From contig CALDWC010000101.1 in the NCBI GenBank assembly GCA_937923945.1, positions 1 through 44,106 on the forward strand: 44,106 nucleotides of DNA, in the 5' to 3' direction. Within the stretch, counting starts at the first letter, position 1. Every line of letters starts with the position of its first letter. Positions 16,168 to 24,780 of the stretch are shown in pieces. The notes below the pieces were generated by a model, which searched no databases, was not told where the DNA came from, and worked only from the letters and a program-made list of their open reading frames with translations. Both the position numbers and the translations under genes were made by a program. Source of the stretch: an uncultured Treponema sp. (lineage in GTDB: Bacteria > Spirochaetota > Spirochaetia > Treponematales > Treponemataceae).

Positions 16168-16821
16168 ATGGAACAGAAAGTACTGAATGGAAGACATCGA
16201 ACGGAGCATGGAAAAGCTGCTATTGCAAATTTGAGAAGAGCAGGTCGCATTCCCGGTGTTATGTATGATCGTCACGGGAAAGCGCTCTCGATTGATGCTG
16301 ATTACAATGAATTTATGAAGCTTTTTAAAGCAGTTACCGAAAGTACGATTGTTCAGGTAAAACTAGATAATACCGATGAACATCAAGTCTTTATCAAAGA
16401 CTATCAATACGACATGGTGAAAAATAGAATTAACCATTTTGATTTGTACGAAGTCGAAGCCGGAAGAATCTTACGAACTCGTGTCGGGATTCGTTTGGAA
16501 GGTTCGCCTACCGGAGTGCGTGACGGCGGTGTTCTGGAAACCGGTGTTACTGAAATTGAAATTGAATGTTTACCGCGCGATTTGCCGCCGCGTATTATCG
16601 TTGACGTTTCCAACCTTGGCGTAAATGAAAGTATTCACGTCCGCGATTTGCAGTTGTCCGATGCGATTAAAGTTTTAAGTGAAGAAGACCAAGTCGTTGC
16701 AACGGTTAAATTTATTACTGCTGAAGCGGAAACTGCGGCTGCTGAAACGGAAGAAACACCTGCAGCTGATGCCGCCGCAGCGGAAGCAACTCCTGCAACC
16801 GATGGCGCAAAGCCGGAATAA
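16168..16821 (+). CDS. rplY: 50S ribosomal protein L25 (general stress protein CTC form)
   Basis: 217 aa. It binds 5S rRNA in the large subunit. The N-terminal L25 domain (RRAGRIPGVMYDRHGKALSID; VFIKDYQYDMVKNRINHFDLYEV) is followed by the TL5/CTC beta domain (GSPTGVRDGGVLET; ECLPRDLPPRIIVDVSNLGVNESIHVRDL) and a ~40-residue Ala/Glu tail (AETAAAETEETPAADAAAAEA). The ATG at 16168 is preceded by GGTGGAG. The frame is open upstream through the repeat copy, but that extension is repeat sequence and not conserved protein. tilS follows 66 nt downstream. Confidence 0.93.
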   Translation: MEQKVLNGRHRTEHGKAAIANLRRAGRIPGVMYDRHGKALSIDADYNEFMKLFKAVTESTIVQVKLDNTDEHQVFIKDYQYDMVKNRINHFDLYEVEAGRILRTRVGIRLEGSPTGVRDGGVLETGVTEIEIECLPRDLPPRIIVDVSNLGVNESIHVRDLQLSDAIKVLSEEDQVVATVKFITAEAETAAAETEETPAADAAAAEATPATDGAKPE

Positions 16822-16887
16822 GGATTGCATTGCGGAACGTTTTATCGGTTTTATGCCGTTTAAAATGTTTTACGTTTTCAAAGCTTT

Positions 16888-18249
16888 ATGGGAAAAGGCT
16901 TTCTTGAAATAGTAAAAATTAATTTAGAAAAAACTTTATTTCCTCATTTAAAGTTCGAATCAGCACCGCAGCTTTTGCTATTAGCAGTTTCCGGCGGTGC
17001 TGATTCTATTTCTCTGTTATGCGCTTGTCATCAATTGCAGGACAAAATCCCCATTTCGATTTCCGTAGTAACGGTTGACCATAATTTGCGTCCGAGTAGC
17101 GAAAGTGCCGGCGATGCACGGTTTGTGCAGTCTTTATGTGAGCGCTTGCAGATTTCCTGTGAAATTGTGACGCTTTCCGGCATTGCAATTCGTCGATATG
17201 CCGCTCAAAAAAAATGCGGACTTGAAGCAGCTGCTCGTCGTTTTCGATACCAAGCGCTCTACCGGCGAAAAGCGGAAATCGGGGCAGATTTTATCCTCAC
17301 GGCGCATAACCGCGACGATTACTATGAAACGGTTTTGATGCGGCTTTTTCAGGGCGGCAACCCCGAAAGTTTGAGCGGATTGCAGATGAAACGCGGCTGC
17401 CTCATTCGCCCTTTACTCAATATTTCGCGTACCGAGATTCTTGATTTTTTGCAATGTAGCAATCAGGAGTATCGAACCGACGCAACCAACAGCGATACTC
17501 GTTTTTTACGAAACCGGATTCGCTTGACGCTCACCCCCGCGCTTGATACAACTTTTCCGAATTGGCAAAAAGGCTTGGATAAAACTTTGGCAAAAATTGA
17601 ACTTGACTGCGATGCGCTTGAGCCTGCACGGTACGACACGGGTGCATTTTTGAAAATCAGCTCCACAGAAGTCCGCTATGACGGCGAGTTTTTTGCTACT
17701 GCTCCGATTGCCGTCCGGCGTCGCATTTTGTCCGAATGTTTCACGCGACTCAATCTTTCACGCCTTTCTTTTTCTTTTATACACCAATGCTGTTTTATTA
17801 AACGCGGTGAAACGCGCGAAATCGGGAAGTGCGGAGTGCAGTTTTCCGACTCGCTCATCGTGTATAAAAAAACGAACGAGCTGAACGGCTTTTCCGTGTG
17901 GGTTGATAAACTCGGCGAATATTATTTTCCGCACGGCGTTTTTTGCGTTTCACGCGCTGAATCGGCGGGCGGTAGTTGCGTAAAGCTTTCTCTGAAAACA
18001 CCTCGAAGCGAATACGACGCTTTTTTGCCTTTTGAGTTACCGTTTTATGTCCGCTCAATCCGCCCCGGTGATAAAATCAAAATTGGGGAAGATGCATATA
18101 AAAGCGTAAAAAAACTTTTAAGCGAAACCGGCGTTCCGGCTCGAATGCAGCCGTTCGTTCCGATTATTGAGCATAATGGTGTTATTGAAGGCGTGTGGGG
18201 AAACCTTGTCGGAGGAAAAAACCGGCGTGCGTACAAGAAAGAATACTGA
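16888..18249 (+). CDS. tilS: tRNA(Ile)-lysidine synthase
   Basis: 453 aa. It converts C34 of tRNA-Ile(CAU) to lysidine so that AUA is read as isoleucine; essential. The PP-loop SGGADS lies in LLAVSGGADSISLLCA near residue 31. HNRDDYYETVLMRLFQGG is the conserved TilS tRNA/ATP motif, and RFLRNRIRLTLTP follows. The C-terminal part (VRSIRPGDKIKIG...KKLLSETGVPARMQPFVPII) matches the TilS C-terminal domain. The ATG at 16888 lacks a good ribosome site; translation may depend on cotranscription with rplY. Confidence 0.92.
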   Translation: MGKGFLEIVKINLEKTLFPHLKFESAPQLLLLAVSGGADSISLLCACHQLQDKIPISISVVTVDHNLRPSSESAGDARFVQSLCERLQISCEIVTLSGIAIRRYAAQKKCGLEAAARRFRYQALYRRKAEIGADFILTAHNRDDYYETVLMRLFQGGNPESLSGLQMKRGCLIRPLLNISRTEILDFLQCSNQEYRTDATNSDTRFLRNRIRLTLTPALDTTFPNWQKGLDKTLAKIELDCDALEPARYDTGAFLKISSTEVRYDGEFFATAPIAVRRRILSECFTRLNLSRLSFSFIHQCCFIKRGETREIGKCGVQFSDSLIVYKKTNELNGFSVWVDKLGEYYFPHGVFCVSRAESAGGSCVKLSLKTPRSEYDAFLPFELPFYVRSIRPGDKIKIGEDAYKSVKKLLSETGVPARMQPFVPIIEHNGVIEGVWGNLVGGKNRRAYKKEY

Positions 18250-18322
18250 AAGCGACATTACACTGCTAGCAAAAAAGTGCGCTTTATAGTATGATGAGCA
18301 AATATTATTTCGGAAAAATTTT

Positions 18323-18976
18323 ATGATAGATGATTTTTTTGATGTTAAAAAACCGAAATGGACAAAAGCGCTTATTGTTTTGATTCCGCTTTGTTTTTGT
18401 TTTTTCCTTTCTATTACCAGAGTAATATTGACAAAAGATAAGTTTTTTTTATTTTTAGTATGGAACTTAATATTAGCAATCGTTCCGCTGATTTTATCGT
18501 CGGCATTGTATTTTTCAAAAAAACGGAATGCCGTATATGCGATTTTGCTCATCGGGTTGTGGTTGTTATTTTTTCCGAATGCTCCGTACATCATAACGGA
18601 TATTATTCATTTGCGCGTTACCAATAAACGCTTCCAGTGGTTTGATTTAATTTTACTGACATCCTATGCGGCAAGTGGTTTATTGTACGGCTTTTTAAGT
18701 TTGCAGTGCATTGAATACACATTGCAAATAAAATTTAACGTGAAACATACATGGTGGTTTGCGAGTATTTCACTCTTTTTGGCGAGTTTCGGGATTTATC
18801 TCGGGCGATTTTTGCGCTGGAATTCTTGGGATATTTTTGCAAATATGCGTGAAGTGATGGGAGACGTGCTGGTTCGTTTAGCTAATCCGATTATTCACCA
18901 TGATATTTGGTGGTTTACCTTTTTATTCGGATTATTTTTAAATGTGTTTTATTTTACAACGATGCATCGGCGCTAA
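18323..18976 (+). CDS. DUF1361 integral membrane protein
   Basis: 217 aa, about six to seven membrane segments (starting at residues 17, 41, 68, 103, 141 and 190). Signature strings of the DUF1361 family are LLFFPNAPYIITDIIHL and FGIYLGRFLRWNSWDI, the latter with conserved Arg/Trp at the membrane face. Function unknown. The ATG at 18323 has CGGA about 9 nt upstream. It stands between tilS and cheR, with cheR carrying its own promoter. Confidence 0.82.
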   Translation: MIDDFFDVKKPKWTKALIVLIPLCFCFFLSITRVILTKDKFFLFLVWNLILAIVPLILSSALYFSKKRNAVYAILLIGLWLLFFPNAPYIITDIIHLRVTNKRFQWFDLILLTSYAASGLLYGFLSLQCIEYTLQIKFNVKHTWWFASISLFLASFGIYLGRFLRWNSWDIFANMREVMGDVLVRLANPIIHHDIWWFTFLFGLFLNVFYFTTMHRR

Positions 18977-18995
18977 AAACTCCCGTGATTTTCTC

Positions 18996-19024
18996 TTGAC
19001 ACAGATTGCAAAATAAAGTAAAAT
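18996..19024 (+). promoter_or_regulatory. Promoter of cheR
   Basis: TTGACA (18996-19001), 17-nt spacer, TAAAAT (19019-19024). The leader is about 20 nt and contains AGGGA. Confidence 0.7.
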
Positions 19025-19049
19025 AGCACAACTTATATAGGGACAAAAA

Positions 19050-19862
19050 ATGGCGGACTTTCTCTCTGATAATGATTTTGTTAAATTTAAAAAACTAATT
19101 TACGATTCAAGTGGTATTACCTTTTCCGAAATGAATCGTTCGATTTTGGAAAGCCGATTACGGGAAACGTTACGAAATAAAAAACTGGAAAGTCTTGACC
19201 AATTTTACCAAATGCTTACCAGCGATCAGGAAATATTGAAAGAGTTTCTAGATGCCGTAACTACGAACCTCACGCGATTTTTTCGCAATCTTCCGCACTT
19301 TGAAACGCTGGAGCGCTATGTGATTCCTGAACTGGTGAAAATAAAAGCTCACACAAAAGTGATTAACATTTGGAGTGCAGGCTGCTCGACCGGCGAAGAA
19401 CCTTATACGATTGCAATGGTGATGAAACGACATCTTCCGCCCGGATACACGTTCCAAATTTTGGCATCGGATATTTCTCTCAAGTCGCTGATGGTTGCTC
19501 GCCAAGGTGTGTACGATGAATCGCGTATTCAGGGTGTTCCCGAAGATTATCTACACGAATATTTTACGCAAAATGGAAATAGCTATCAAATAAAAAAAGA
19601 AATTATGAGCACTATTAATTTCGACTATCACAACTTAAAAAATGATGCCAAGCGTTCCGATTTTGATGTGCTGTTTTGCCGTAACGTACTGATTTATTTT
19701 GACGAAGCCGCTCAAAAAGAAGTCATTGACCGTTTTTGGCGGGCAATGTCGCCGCATTCGTTTTTGTTTATCGGTCACTCCGAATCACTTTTCGGAATGA
19801 ATACCAAGTTTAAATTTTTGAAAACGGATAGTGCCTGCATTTACGAAAAAAACGAAACCTAA
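19050..19862 (+). CDS. cheR: Chemotaxis protein methyltransferase CheR
   Basis: 270 aa. It methylates glutamates on chemoreceptors with SAM and works with CheB in adaptation. The N-terminal helical domain (residues 1-75) ends in TTNLTRFFRN; the SAM loop is WSAGCSTGEEPYTIA near 109; ASDIS is the acidic end of strand 2; FDVLFCRNVLIYF is motif IV. The length matches the family. No pentapeptide-tethering or TPR extension is present. It is isolated from other che genes and convergent with tatD. Confidence 0.94.
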   Translation: MADFLSDNDFVKFKKLIYDSSGITFSEMNRSILESRLRETLRNKKLESLDQFYQMLTSDQEILKEFLDAVTTNLTRFFRNLPHFETLERYVIPELVKIKAHTKVINIWSAGCSTGEEPYTIAMVMKRHLPPGYTFQILASDISLKSLMVARQGVYDESRIQGVPEDYLHEYFTQNGNSYQIKKEIMSTINFDYHNLKNDAKRSDFDVLFCRNVLIYFDEAAQKEVIDRFWRAMSPHSFLFIGHSESLFGMNTKFKFLKTDSACIYEKNET

Positions 19863-19906
19863 AAAGACTTGAATTAATTTTCGCTTGAACGTATCAGCGT
19901 TTCCCC

Positions 19907-20698
19907 TTATTGCGTAAAAATACTGCGAAAGTTTTTTTCAAGCTGCGGTGCCAGTTCTTCCGTTAAAAACTGCTGCAGATTTTCGGTGTGCGGCGAGGCT
20001 GCGGCAATCCGCATCTTCGCGAGTTTTTCTATGACGGCACGGATATCCGCCGCATGCGAAAAAGCTTCGCCTTTGAGATTCATGTAGGGGGCATCCGTTT
20101 CGGTGAGGAGACGGTTCAGCGGAAAGCATGCTGCCATCTGCAACACGGTTTTCTGCCCGCGGAGTAGTGCTTTTCCCAGTGAAAAATACGCATTCACGCC
20201 CCGTTTTAAAAGCGCTGCAGCTTCCGTAACGCTTCCTGACCAACCGTGAAAGATAACCGCAGGCAGTTTTTTCAGTTCCGCGGTTTGGGCGAATATCAAG
20301 TGATTCGCTTTTCGCAGATGGAGAATCACCGGCAACGAAAAAAGCCGCGCAAGCCGTAGTTGTTCGCGCCATAGTTCCTGCTGAGCGGCAAATGTTGCGC
20401 GGAACTCATTGTTGTATAAGTCAAAGCCGATTTCACCGATTGCGTGTATTTTTTTTTCGCGCGAAAGCCGCTCGACAGTGCTGAGTTCGTCGCAAACGGG
20501 CAATTGAGGATGGATGCCGAAACTGTAATACGCCGCGAGATTATTGCTTTGACAAAAAAGTTTCGTGCGTTCAAATTCGGAAAGGCAGTGTGAACTTGCG
20601 CAAAAAAGCGTTTGCGGTAAAGTTTCAAGCGGCGGAGTTTCAGGCAAAAAGCATTCGATGAGGTCGTATATATGCAGATGTGTATCAATCAGAAACAT
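19907..20698 (-). CDS. TatD family metal-dependent DNase
   Basis: 263 aa. Metal-ligand motifs in order: DTHLHIYD (D5, H7, H9), AIGEIGFDLY (Glu), VILHLRKA (His), FHGWSG (His) and LTETDAPYMNL (Asp). Family members are 3'-5' exonucleases or deoxyribonucleases implicated in DNA repair and turnover; whether this is TatD, YcfH or YjjV cannot be said. The ATG at 20698 is chosen because the barrel begins directly with FLIDTHLH. It has no ribosome site. A TTGAAT (20727-20732) and TAAGAT (20706-20711) pair lies upstream with a short 15-nt spacer. Confidence 0.87.
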   Translation of the reverse strand: MFLIDTHLHIYDLIECFLPETPPLETLPQTLFCASSHCLSEFERTKLFCQSNNLAAYYSFGIHPQLPVCDELSTVERLSREKKIHAIGEIGFDLYNNEFRATFAAQQELWREQLRLARLFSLPVILHLRKANHLIFAQTAELKKLPAVIFHGWSGSVTEAAALLKRGVNAYFSLGKALLRGQKTVLQMAACFPLNRLLTETDAPYMNLKGEAFSHAADIRAVIEKLAKMRIAAASPHTENLQQFLTEELAPQLEKNFRSIFTQ

Positions 20699-20763
20699 TG
20701 CGATAATCTTAAAAGTGAAAAACAAGATTCAACATTCGGTGAATAAAAATATTAAAATAAAAA

Positions 20764-20837
20764 TGGGCAATACTGGAATCGAACCAGTGACCCCAAGCGT
20801 GTCATGCTTGTACTCTAACCAACTGAGCTAATTGCCC
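20764..20837 (-). tRNA. tRNA-Val(GAC)
   Basis: Read on the minus strand: acceptor GGGCAAT with ATTGCCC, discriminator A; anticodon stem CAAGC/GCTTG with loop ATGACAC gives GAC; T-loop TTCGATT. Confidence 0.94.
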
Positions 20838-20849
20838 TCAACTGGGGAT

Positions 20850-20878
20850 AGTATATCATATTTTCCTATTGACGTCAA
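20850..20878 (-). promoter_or_regulatory. Promoter of tRNA-Val
   Basis: Minus strand: TTGACG (20873-20878), 17-nt spacer, TATACT (20850-20855), 12 nt before the tRNA. Its -35 overlaps that of the superoxide reductase promoter within the palindrome TTGACGTCAA (20869-20878). Confidence 0.75.
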
Positions 20879-20897
20879 GGGGTTTTTTCATTATATT
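20869..20897 (+). promoter_or_regulatory. Promoter of the superoxide reductase gene
   Basis: TTGACG (20869-20874), 17-nt spacer, TATATT (20892-20897). The leader contains AAGGAG before the ATG at 20930. Confidence 0.75.
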
Positions 20898-20929
20898 TAT
20901 ATAAATTCTTTTATTCTAAGGAGTAGATT

Positions 20930-21316
20930 ATGAAAGATTTGAGTTTTTTTATAACCGACAAGGGAACCACCTTTATCGGAATGGATGCTTGCCCGAAAGC
21001 CAAGCTCGTGTGCGGAAGCGACAACAAAGAATACACGGCGGTTAAAGTTGGTTCGGTTGATGCGGCAAAGGAAAAGCATGTACCGGTAATCGCGGTGGAC
21101 GGGACAACGGTAACCGTTTCAGTCGGTAGCGTTACTCATCCAATGGAAGAAGATCATTACATCGTGTGGATTTGCTTAAAAACCGAAAAAGGCTTCCAAG
21201 TAAAAACACTGAAACCGCACGACAAACCCGAAGCAAAATTCAGCATCACTGCGGACGACAAAGTTATTGAAGCATATGAGTTCTGCAACAAACACGGCGT
21301 CTGGTCAGGTAAATAA
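20930..21316 (+). CDS. Superoxide reductase (one-iron desulfoferrodoxin, neelaredoxin type)
   Basis: 128 aa. It reduces superoxide to hydrogen peroxide without making oxygen, a defence used by anaerobes and treponemes that lack superoxide dismutase. Centre II ligands are all present: E48 and H50 (AAKEKHVPV), H70 and H76 (THPMEEDHYIVW), C119 and H122 (EFCNKHGVWSGK). The N-terminal desulforedoxin CxxC...CC site is absent, as in the Treponema pallidum neelaredoxin, whose ligand numbering is the same. ATG 20930 with AAGGAG upstream. It is monocistronic, with its own promoter and a strong terminator. No rubredoxin gene is seen in the window. Confidence 0.95.
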   Translation: MKDLSFFITDKGTTFIGMDACPKAKLVCGSDNKEYTAVKVGSVDAAKEKHVPVIAVDGTTVTVSVGSVTHPMEEDHYIVWICLKTEKGFQVKTLKPHDKPEAKFSITADDKVIEAYEFCNKHGVWSGK

Positions 21317-21336
21317 TTTCGCGCTTTTCTAAAATT

Positions 21337-21382
21337 AAAAACCTCCGGTTCCCTTCTCAGTAGGAAACCGGAGGTTTTCTTT
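21337..21382. terminator. Bidirectional terminator between superoxide reductase and ddl
   Basis: AAAACCTCCGGTT (21337-21349) pairs with AACCGGAGGTTTT (21366-21378), with A and T tracts on both sides. The ddl stop codon is at 21381. Confidence 0.88.
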
Positions 21383-22475
21383 ATCGGGAACGATGGAGTT
21401 CCGCCTTTTCTTTGAATCGTTCAATCGCCAATGTGAGTAAATGCGTAATCAATTCGCCGTAGGGCATACCGGAAGCAACGCACATTTTCGGAAACATTGA
21501 AATCACGGTAAAACCCGGAATAGTGTTTACTTCATTGAGGTAAATGTTTCCGTTCCGCTTGTCAATAAAAAAATCGACGCGGGCAAAACCTTTCAACTCA
21601 AGGGCGGTATAGGCTTTGAGGGCGAGGGAACGCACCGTTTTCCGTTGTTCAACCGTGAGGTCGGCTGGAATTTCCAAGCGAGCGCCGTTCGGGTCGAGAT
21701 ACTTTGCATCGTAGTCGTAAAAATCATGCGAGCTGACAATTTCACCCGGAATGTATGCCGTCAGTTTTTCATTGCCCGTAACCGAACACTCGATTTCGCG
21801 GGCATGAATAAACATTTCAAGCAGCACTTTTTCATCCCACTTGAACGCGGCATCAATACTTGCAAAAAGGTCTTTTTGATTTTTTGCGATGCTGACGCCG
21901 ACGGAACTTCCGGCATTACTCGGTTTTACAAAAATCGGATATTCCAAATCGCGTTCTGCGTGGCTGATAATTTTTTTGCGTTCAAGCTCATTGTGCCACG
22001 CTTCTTTTAAAACGGATACAAAAGGCACAATCGGTAAACCGTTTGCCCGCCAAATAATTTTGGTTTTTTCTTTGTCCATGGCAGCGGCACTTCCCAGCAC
22101 ACCGGAGCCGACATAGGGAATTTGCAGCATTTCGAGTAAACCCTGTAAAACACCGTCTTCGCCGAATGAGCCGTGCATAACCGGAAACACGACATCCGTA
22201 ACAATGTGCTGCGTTTTGGTAAAAAATGCCCGTTCCCGTCCTCCGCCCGAAGCTAAAAAAACTTCGTTGCTTTCATCAATCGTTAAAAGAGCCGATTCAT
22301 CATTGAGAATGCGTTCCCGCTCCGATTCAGGCTGTAAAAAAAAGCGGTTTTCTTTTGAAATACCGATTAAATGCACGATATGCTCGCGGTCAATATTTCG
22401 CACTACCGATGAAGCAGACTGAAGTGATACTTCGTGCTCGGTTGATTTGCCGCCGTATAAAATAGTAATATTCAT
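21381..22475 (-). CDS. ddl: D-alanine--D-alanine ligase
   Basis: 364 aa. ATP-grasp enzyme joining two D-alanines for peptidoglycan. Visible are NITILYGGKSTEHEVSLQSA at the N-terminus, PVMHGSFGEDGVLQGLLEM, YVGSGVLGSAAAMDKEKTK, the ATP-binding FVKPSNAGSSVGVS near residue 190, and FARVDFFID...IYLNEVNTIPGFT with the metal-binding Glu/Asn. The longer length is typical of the VanA/Ddl subgroup with a large lid. The ATG at 22475 follows AAAGGAAAC about 12 nt upstream. Repeat copy 22494-22649 separates it from aspS, transcribed in the same direction. Confidence 0.94.
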   Translation of the reverse strand: MNITILYGGKSTEHEVSLQSASSVVRNIDREHIVHLIGISKENRFFLQPESERERILNDESALLTIDESNEVFLASGGGRERAFFTKTQHIVTDVVFPVMHGSFGEDGVLQGLLEMLQIPYVGSGVLGSAAAMDKEKTKIIWRANGLPIVPFVSVLKEAWHNELERKKIISHAERDLEYPIFVKPSNAGSSVGVSIAKNQKDLFASIDAAFKWDEKVLLEMFIHAREIECSVTGNEKLTAYIPGEIVSSHDFYDYDAKYLDPNGARLEIPADLTVEQRKTVRSLALKAYTALELKGFARVDFFIDKRNGNIYLNEVNTIPGFTVISMFPKMCVASGMPYGELITHLLTLAIERFKEKAELHRSR

Positions 22476-22493
22476 TGTTTTAGCGTTTCCTTT

Positions 22494-22649
22494 AGGAAAC
22501 TCTGATTAAAGGCTTGACGCCTTTTAACAGCGTTTCCATATTGTTTCTCAATGTTCAGTAAAATAATAGTAGATTCTGAACATTTTTGAAACAACAGATT
22601 TTAAATATGGGTACTGATTAAATCTCGATTGAATTAATCAGTACCTCCT
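22494..22649 (-). repeat. Modular intergenic repeat between aspS and ddl
   Basis: Reverse orientation. On the plus strand: CTGATTAAAGGCTTGACGCC, then TTGTTTCTCAATGTTCAG ... CTGAACATTTTTGAAACAA, then GGGTACTGATTAA ... TTAATCAGTACCTCC, the last part a palindrome (GGTACTGATTAA / TTAATCAGTACC). The GCAAAG hairpin block and the A/T block are absent. It begins at the base after the aspS stop codon and ends 19 nt before ddl. Confidence 0.85.
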
Positions 22650-24422
22650 TTAGTCTTTTACGATTTTTAAATGTAGTTCGTCCAACTGCTTTTGGTCAAC
22701 TTCACTGGGGCTTTCATCCATCGGCGAGTAGGCAAACGTATTTTTCGGAAATGCAATTACTTCTTTGATGGAGTTTTCGCCTGCCATTAACATCACGAGC
22801 CGGTCAAGTCCCGGCGCAATGCCTCCGTGCGGCGGCGGTCCGAATTTGAAAGCTTTCGTTAAAAAACCGAATTTGGTTTCAGCTTCTTCTTCCTTAAAAC
22901 CGACAATTTTGAAAATGCGTTTTTGCAATTCAGCGTTGTGAATACGGATTGAGCCGGACGCAAGTTCATAGCCGTTCAGCACCAAATCGTACAAATCGCC
23001 TTTTACGCTTGCCGGATCGCTTTCAAGCGTCGGAATGTATTTTTCCTGCGGCGCGGAAAACATGTGGTGAGCCGGATCCCATTTTTGCTCGTCTTCGTTC
23101 CACTCAAAAAGCGGAAAGTCAATCACCCAGACAAATTTAAAATCATCGGGTTTGGTTAAACCTAAATCTTTGCCCAACTTTGAGCGCACCGCTCCGAGGC
23201 TCTGACAGGCAATTTGCGGATTTTTGTCGGCAACGAAAAGCAGTAAATCGCCGTTTTCGCAACCGAGCTTTGCTGCGATATCCGCTTCTTTGCCCGCAAA
23301 AAATTTTGTAATGCCGCCTTGAAAATGATTGTCTTCAATTTTCATCCAGGCTAAACCGTGGGCTTTAAACACTTTCGCAGCACTTTCCAGTTCTTCAATT
23401 TTTTTGCGGCTGTAGTTTTCGGCTTGTCCTTTTACTACCAATGCTTTTACGATTCCGCCTTCGTCCGTTGCCGTTTTAAAAGCGGTAAAATCGGAAAGTC
23501 CGCTCATAAACGAAGCGTCCTGCATTTTCATGCCGAATCGCAAATCAGGTTTATCGGTACCGTAAAGCGCTATTGCATCGTCATAGGCTATTCGTTCAAA
23601 ATGCTGTTCCAATTCAACGTTGAGCGCTTCCTTAAAAACAGAGCGCATCATATTTTCGGTTACTGCAAGCACATCTTCGCGGGACACAAAACTCATTTCA
23701 ATATCGATTTGCGTAAATTCAGGTTGACGATCGCCGCGCGCATCTTCGTCGCGGTAACAGCGTGCAATTTGAAAATATTTATCAAAGCCCGCCACCATCA
23801 AAATTTGTTTATATAGTTGCGGCGACTGCGGCAATGCGTAAAATTTTCCCGGATGCAACCGAGCCGGTACCAAATAGTCCCGCGCTCCTTCCGGCGTTGA
23901 TTTTATAAATGTCGGGGTTTCAATTTCCAAAAAACCAAGCTTTGTCAAAAAGGATCGCACTAAAAAAGTTACTTTTGAGCGCAGGATAATATGTTCCTGC
24001 ATGGCTTTGGAGCGCAAGTCCAAATAGCGGAACTTTAAACGCAAGTCTTCGTTTGCATTAGTTCGATCTTCAATTTGGAACGGGAGAACATCGCATTCGG
24101 ACAGGATTTCCATCCGTTCGGCTTTTACTTCAATATCGCCGGTCGGCATTTCCGGATTTATCATCGAATCGGGACGCATCCGTACCGTTCCTTCAACGGC
24201 AATGCAGTACTCGTTTTTAATCTGTGCGGCAACGGCTTTCAGTTCAGCCGAAGCGTCATCATCAACAACCACTTGCGTTACACCGTATCGGTCACGCAAA
24301 TTGATAAAAATAATTCCACCATGGTTTCGGCTGCGGAATACCCAGCCGTTTAAAGTTACCTGCTTTGTAGCATCGCTTTTTGTCAACTCTCCGCACGTTG
24401 CGGTACGTTTCATTTTTTCCAT
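22650..24422 (-). CDS. aspS: Aspartyl-tRNA synthetase
   Basis: 590 aa, class IIb synthetase of the bacterial type. The N-terminal OB-fold anticodon domain (VTLNGWVFRSRNHGGIIFINLRD) is followed by motif 1, motif 2 (CYRDEDARGDRQPEFTQIDIEMSF), the bacterial GAD insertion (residues ~300-420), and motif 3 (GGIAPGLDRLVMLMAG). The start is ambiguous between ATG 24422 and ATG 24413 (MKRT). A TATAAT box (24430-24435) lies only 7 nt upstream of the first, which predicts a leaderless message; GGA between the two ATGs could serve the second. The stop codon directly abuts the end of the modular repeat. Confidence 0.95.
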   Translation of the reverse strand: MEKMKRTATCGELTKSDATKQVTLNGWVFRSRNHGGIIFINLRDRYGVTQVVVDDDASAELKAVAAQIKNEYCIAVEGTVRMRPDSMINPEMPTGDIEVKAERMEILSECDVLPFQIEDRTNANEDLRLKFRYLDLRSKAMQEHIILRSKVTFLVRSFLTKLGFLEIETPTFIKSTPEGARDYLVPARLHPGKFYALPQSPQLYKQILMVAGFDKYFQIARCYRDEDARGDRQPEFTQIDIEMSFVSREDVLAVTENMMRSVFKEALNVELEQHFERIAYDDAIALYGTDKPDLRFGMKMQDASFMSGLSDFTAFKTATDEGGIVKALVVKGQAENYSRKKIEELESAAKVFKAHGLAWMKIEDNHFQGGITKFFAGKEADIAAKLGCENGDLLLFVADKNPQIACQSLGAVRSKLGKDLGLTKPDDFKFVWVIDFPLFEWNEDEQKWDPAHHMFSAPQEKYIPTLESDPASVKGDLYDLVLNGYELASGSIRIHNAELQKRIFKIVGFKEEEAETKFGFLTKAFKFGPPPHGGIAPGLDRLVMLMAGENSIKEVIAFPKNTFAYSPMDESPSEVDQKQLDELHLKIVKD

Positions 24423-24429
24423 GATGTGG

Positions 24430-24438
24430 ATTATAGCA
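24430..24438 (-). promoter_or_regulatory. Extended -10 of aspS (leaderless candidate)
   Basis: Minus strand TGCTATAAT at 24430-24438; no good -35 at the usual spacing (TAGCTT). The ATG begins 7 nt after the -10. Confidence 0.6.
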
Positions 24439-24527
24439 CAGTAGAAAAAAAAAAGCTATCGGTTCGTTTTTCTTGAATATAATCTTTAATAATAGTTATA
24501 AAATATCAAAAAAGTTAAAAAAACTAC

Positions 24528-24556
24528 TTGACAAAAATCGTGCTTTATGGTATAAA
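24528..24556 (+). promoter_or_regulatory. Promoter of tRNA-Glu
   Basis: TTGACA (24528-24533), 17-nt spacer, TATAAA (24551-24556), 36 nt before the tRNA. Confidence 0.75.
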
Positions 24557-24592
24557 TACCACCATTGACATAAACTTTATTGAGTGTCGTCT

Positions 24593-24664
24593 GTCTCCAT
24601 CGTCTAGTGGTTAGGACATCGGGTTTTCATCCCGACAACGGGGGTTCAATTCCCCCTGGAGATG
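24593..24664 (+). tRNA. tRNA-Glu(UUC)
   Basis: Acceptor GTCTCCA with TGGAGAT (first pair G-U), discriminator G; anticodon stem TCGGG/CCCGA with loop TTTTCAT gives UUC; T-loop TTCAATT. CCA not encoded. Confidence 0.94.
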
Positions 24665-24733
24665 TTCTCTTAACATAATCTTTTTATTTTCAGACAAGTA
24701 TCATCTTGAACGTATCGCGAGAGTTTGCGTTTG

Positions 24734-24780
24734 GGGATTATGCTTCAAATGACTGTTTGAAGCATAATCCCTATTTTTTT
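24734..24780 (+). terminator. Terminator of the tRNA-Glu transcript
   Basis: GGGATTATGCTTCAAA (24734-24749) is perfectly complementary to 24756-24771 (16 bp), then TATTTTTTTTT. The T-run is the antisense of the lysine codons at the C-terminus of the convergent CDP-OH transferase gene. Confidence 0.85.

Noticed and set aside
18118..18594. 158-codon frame antisense to tilS and the DUF1361 gene
   Set aside because: It lacks a ribosome site and domain; both sense genes are well supported.
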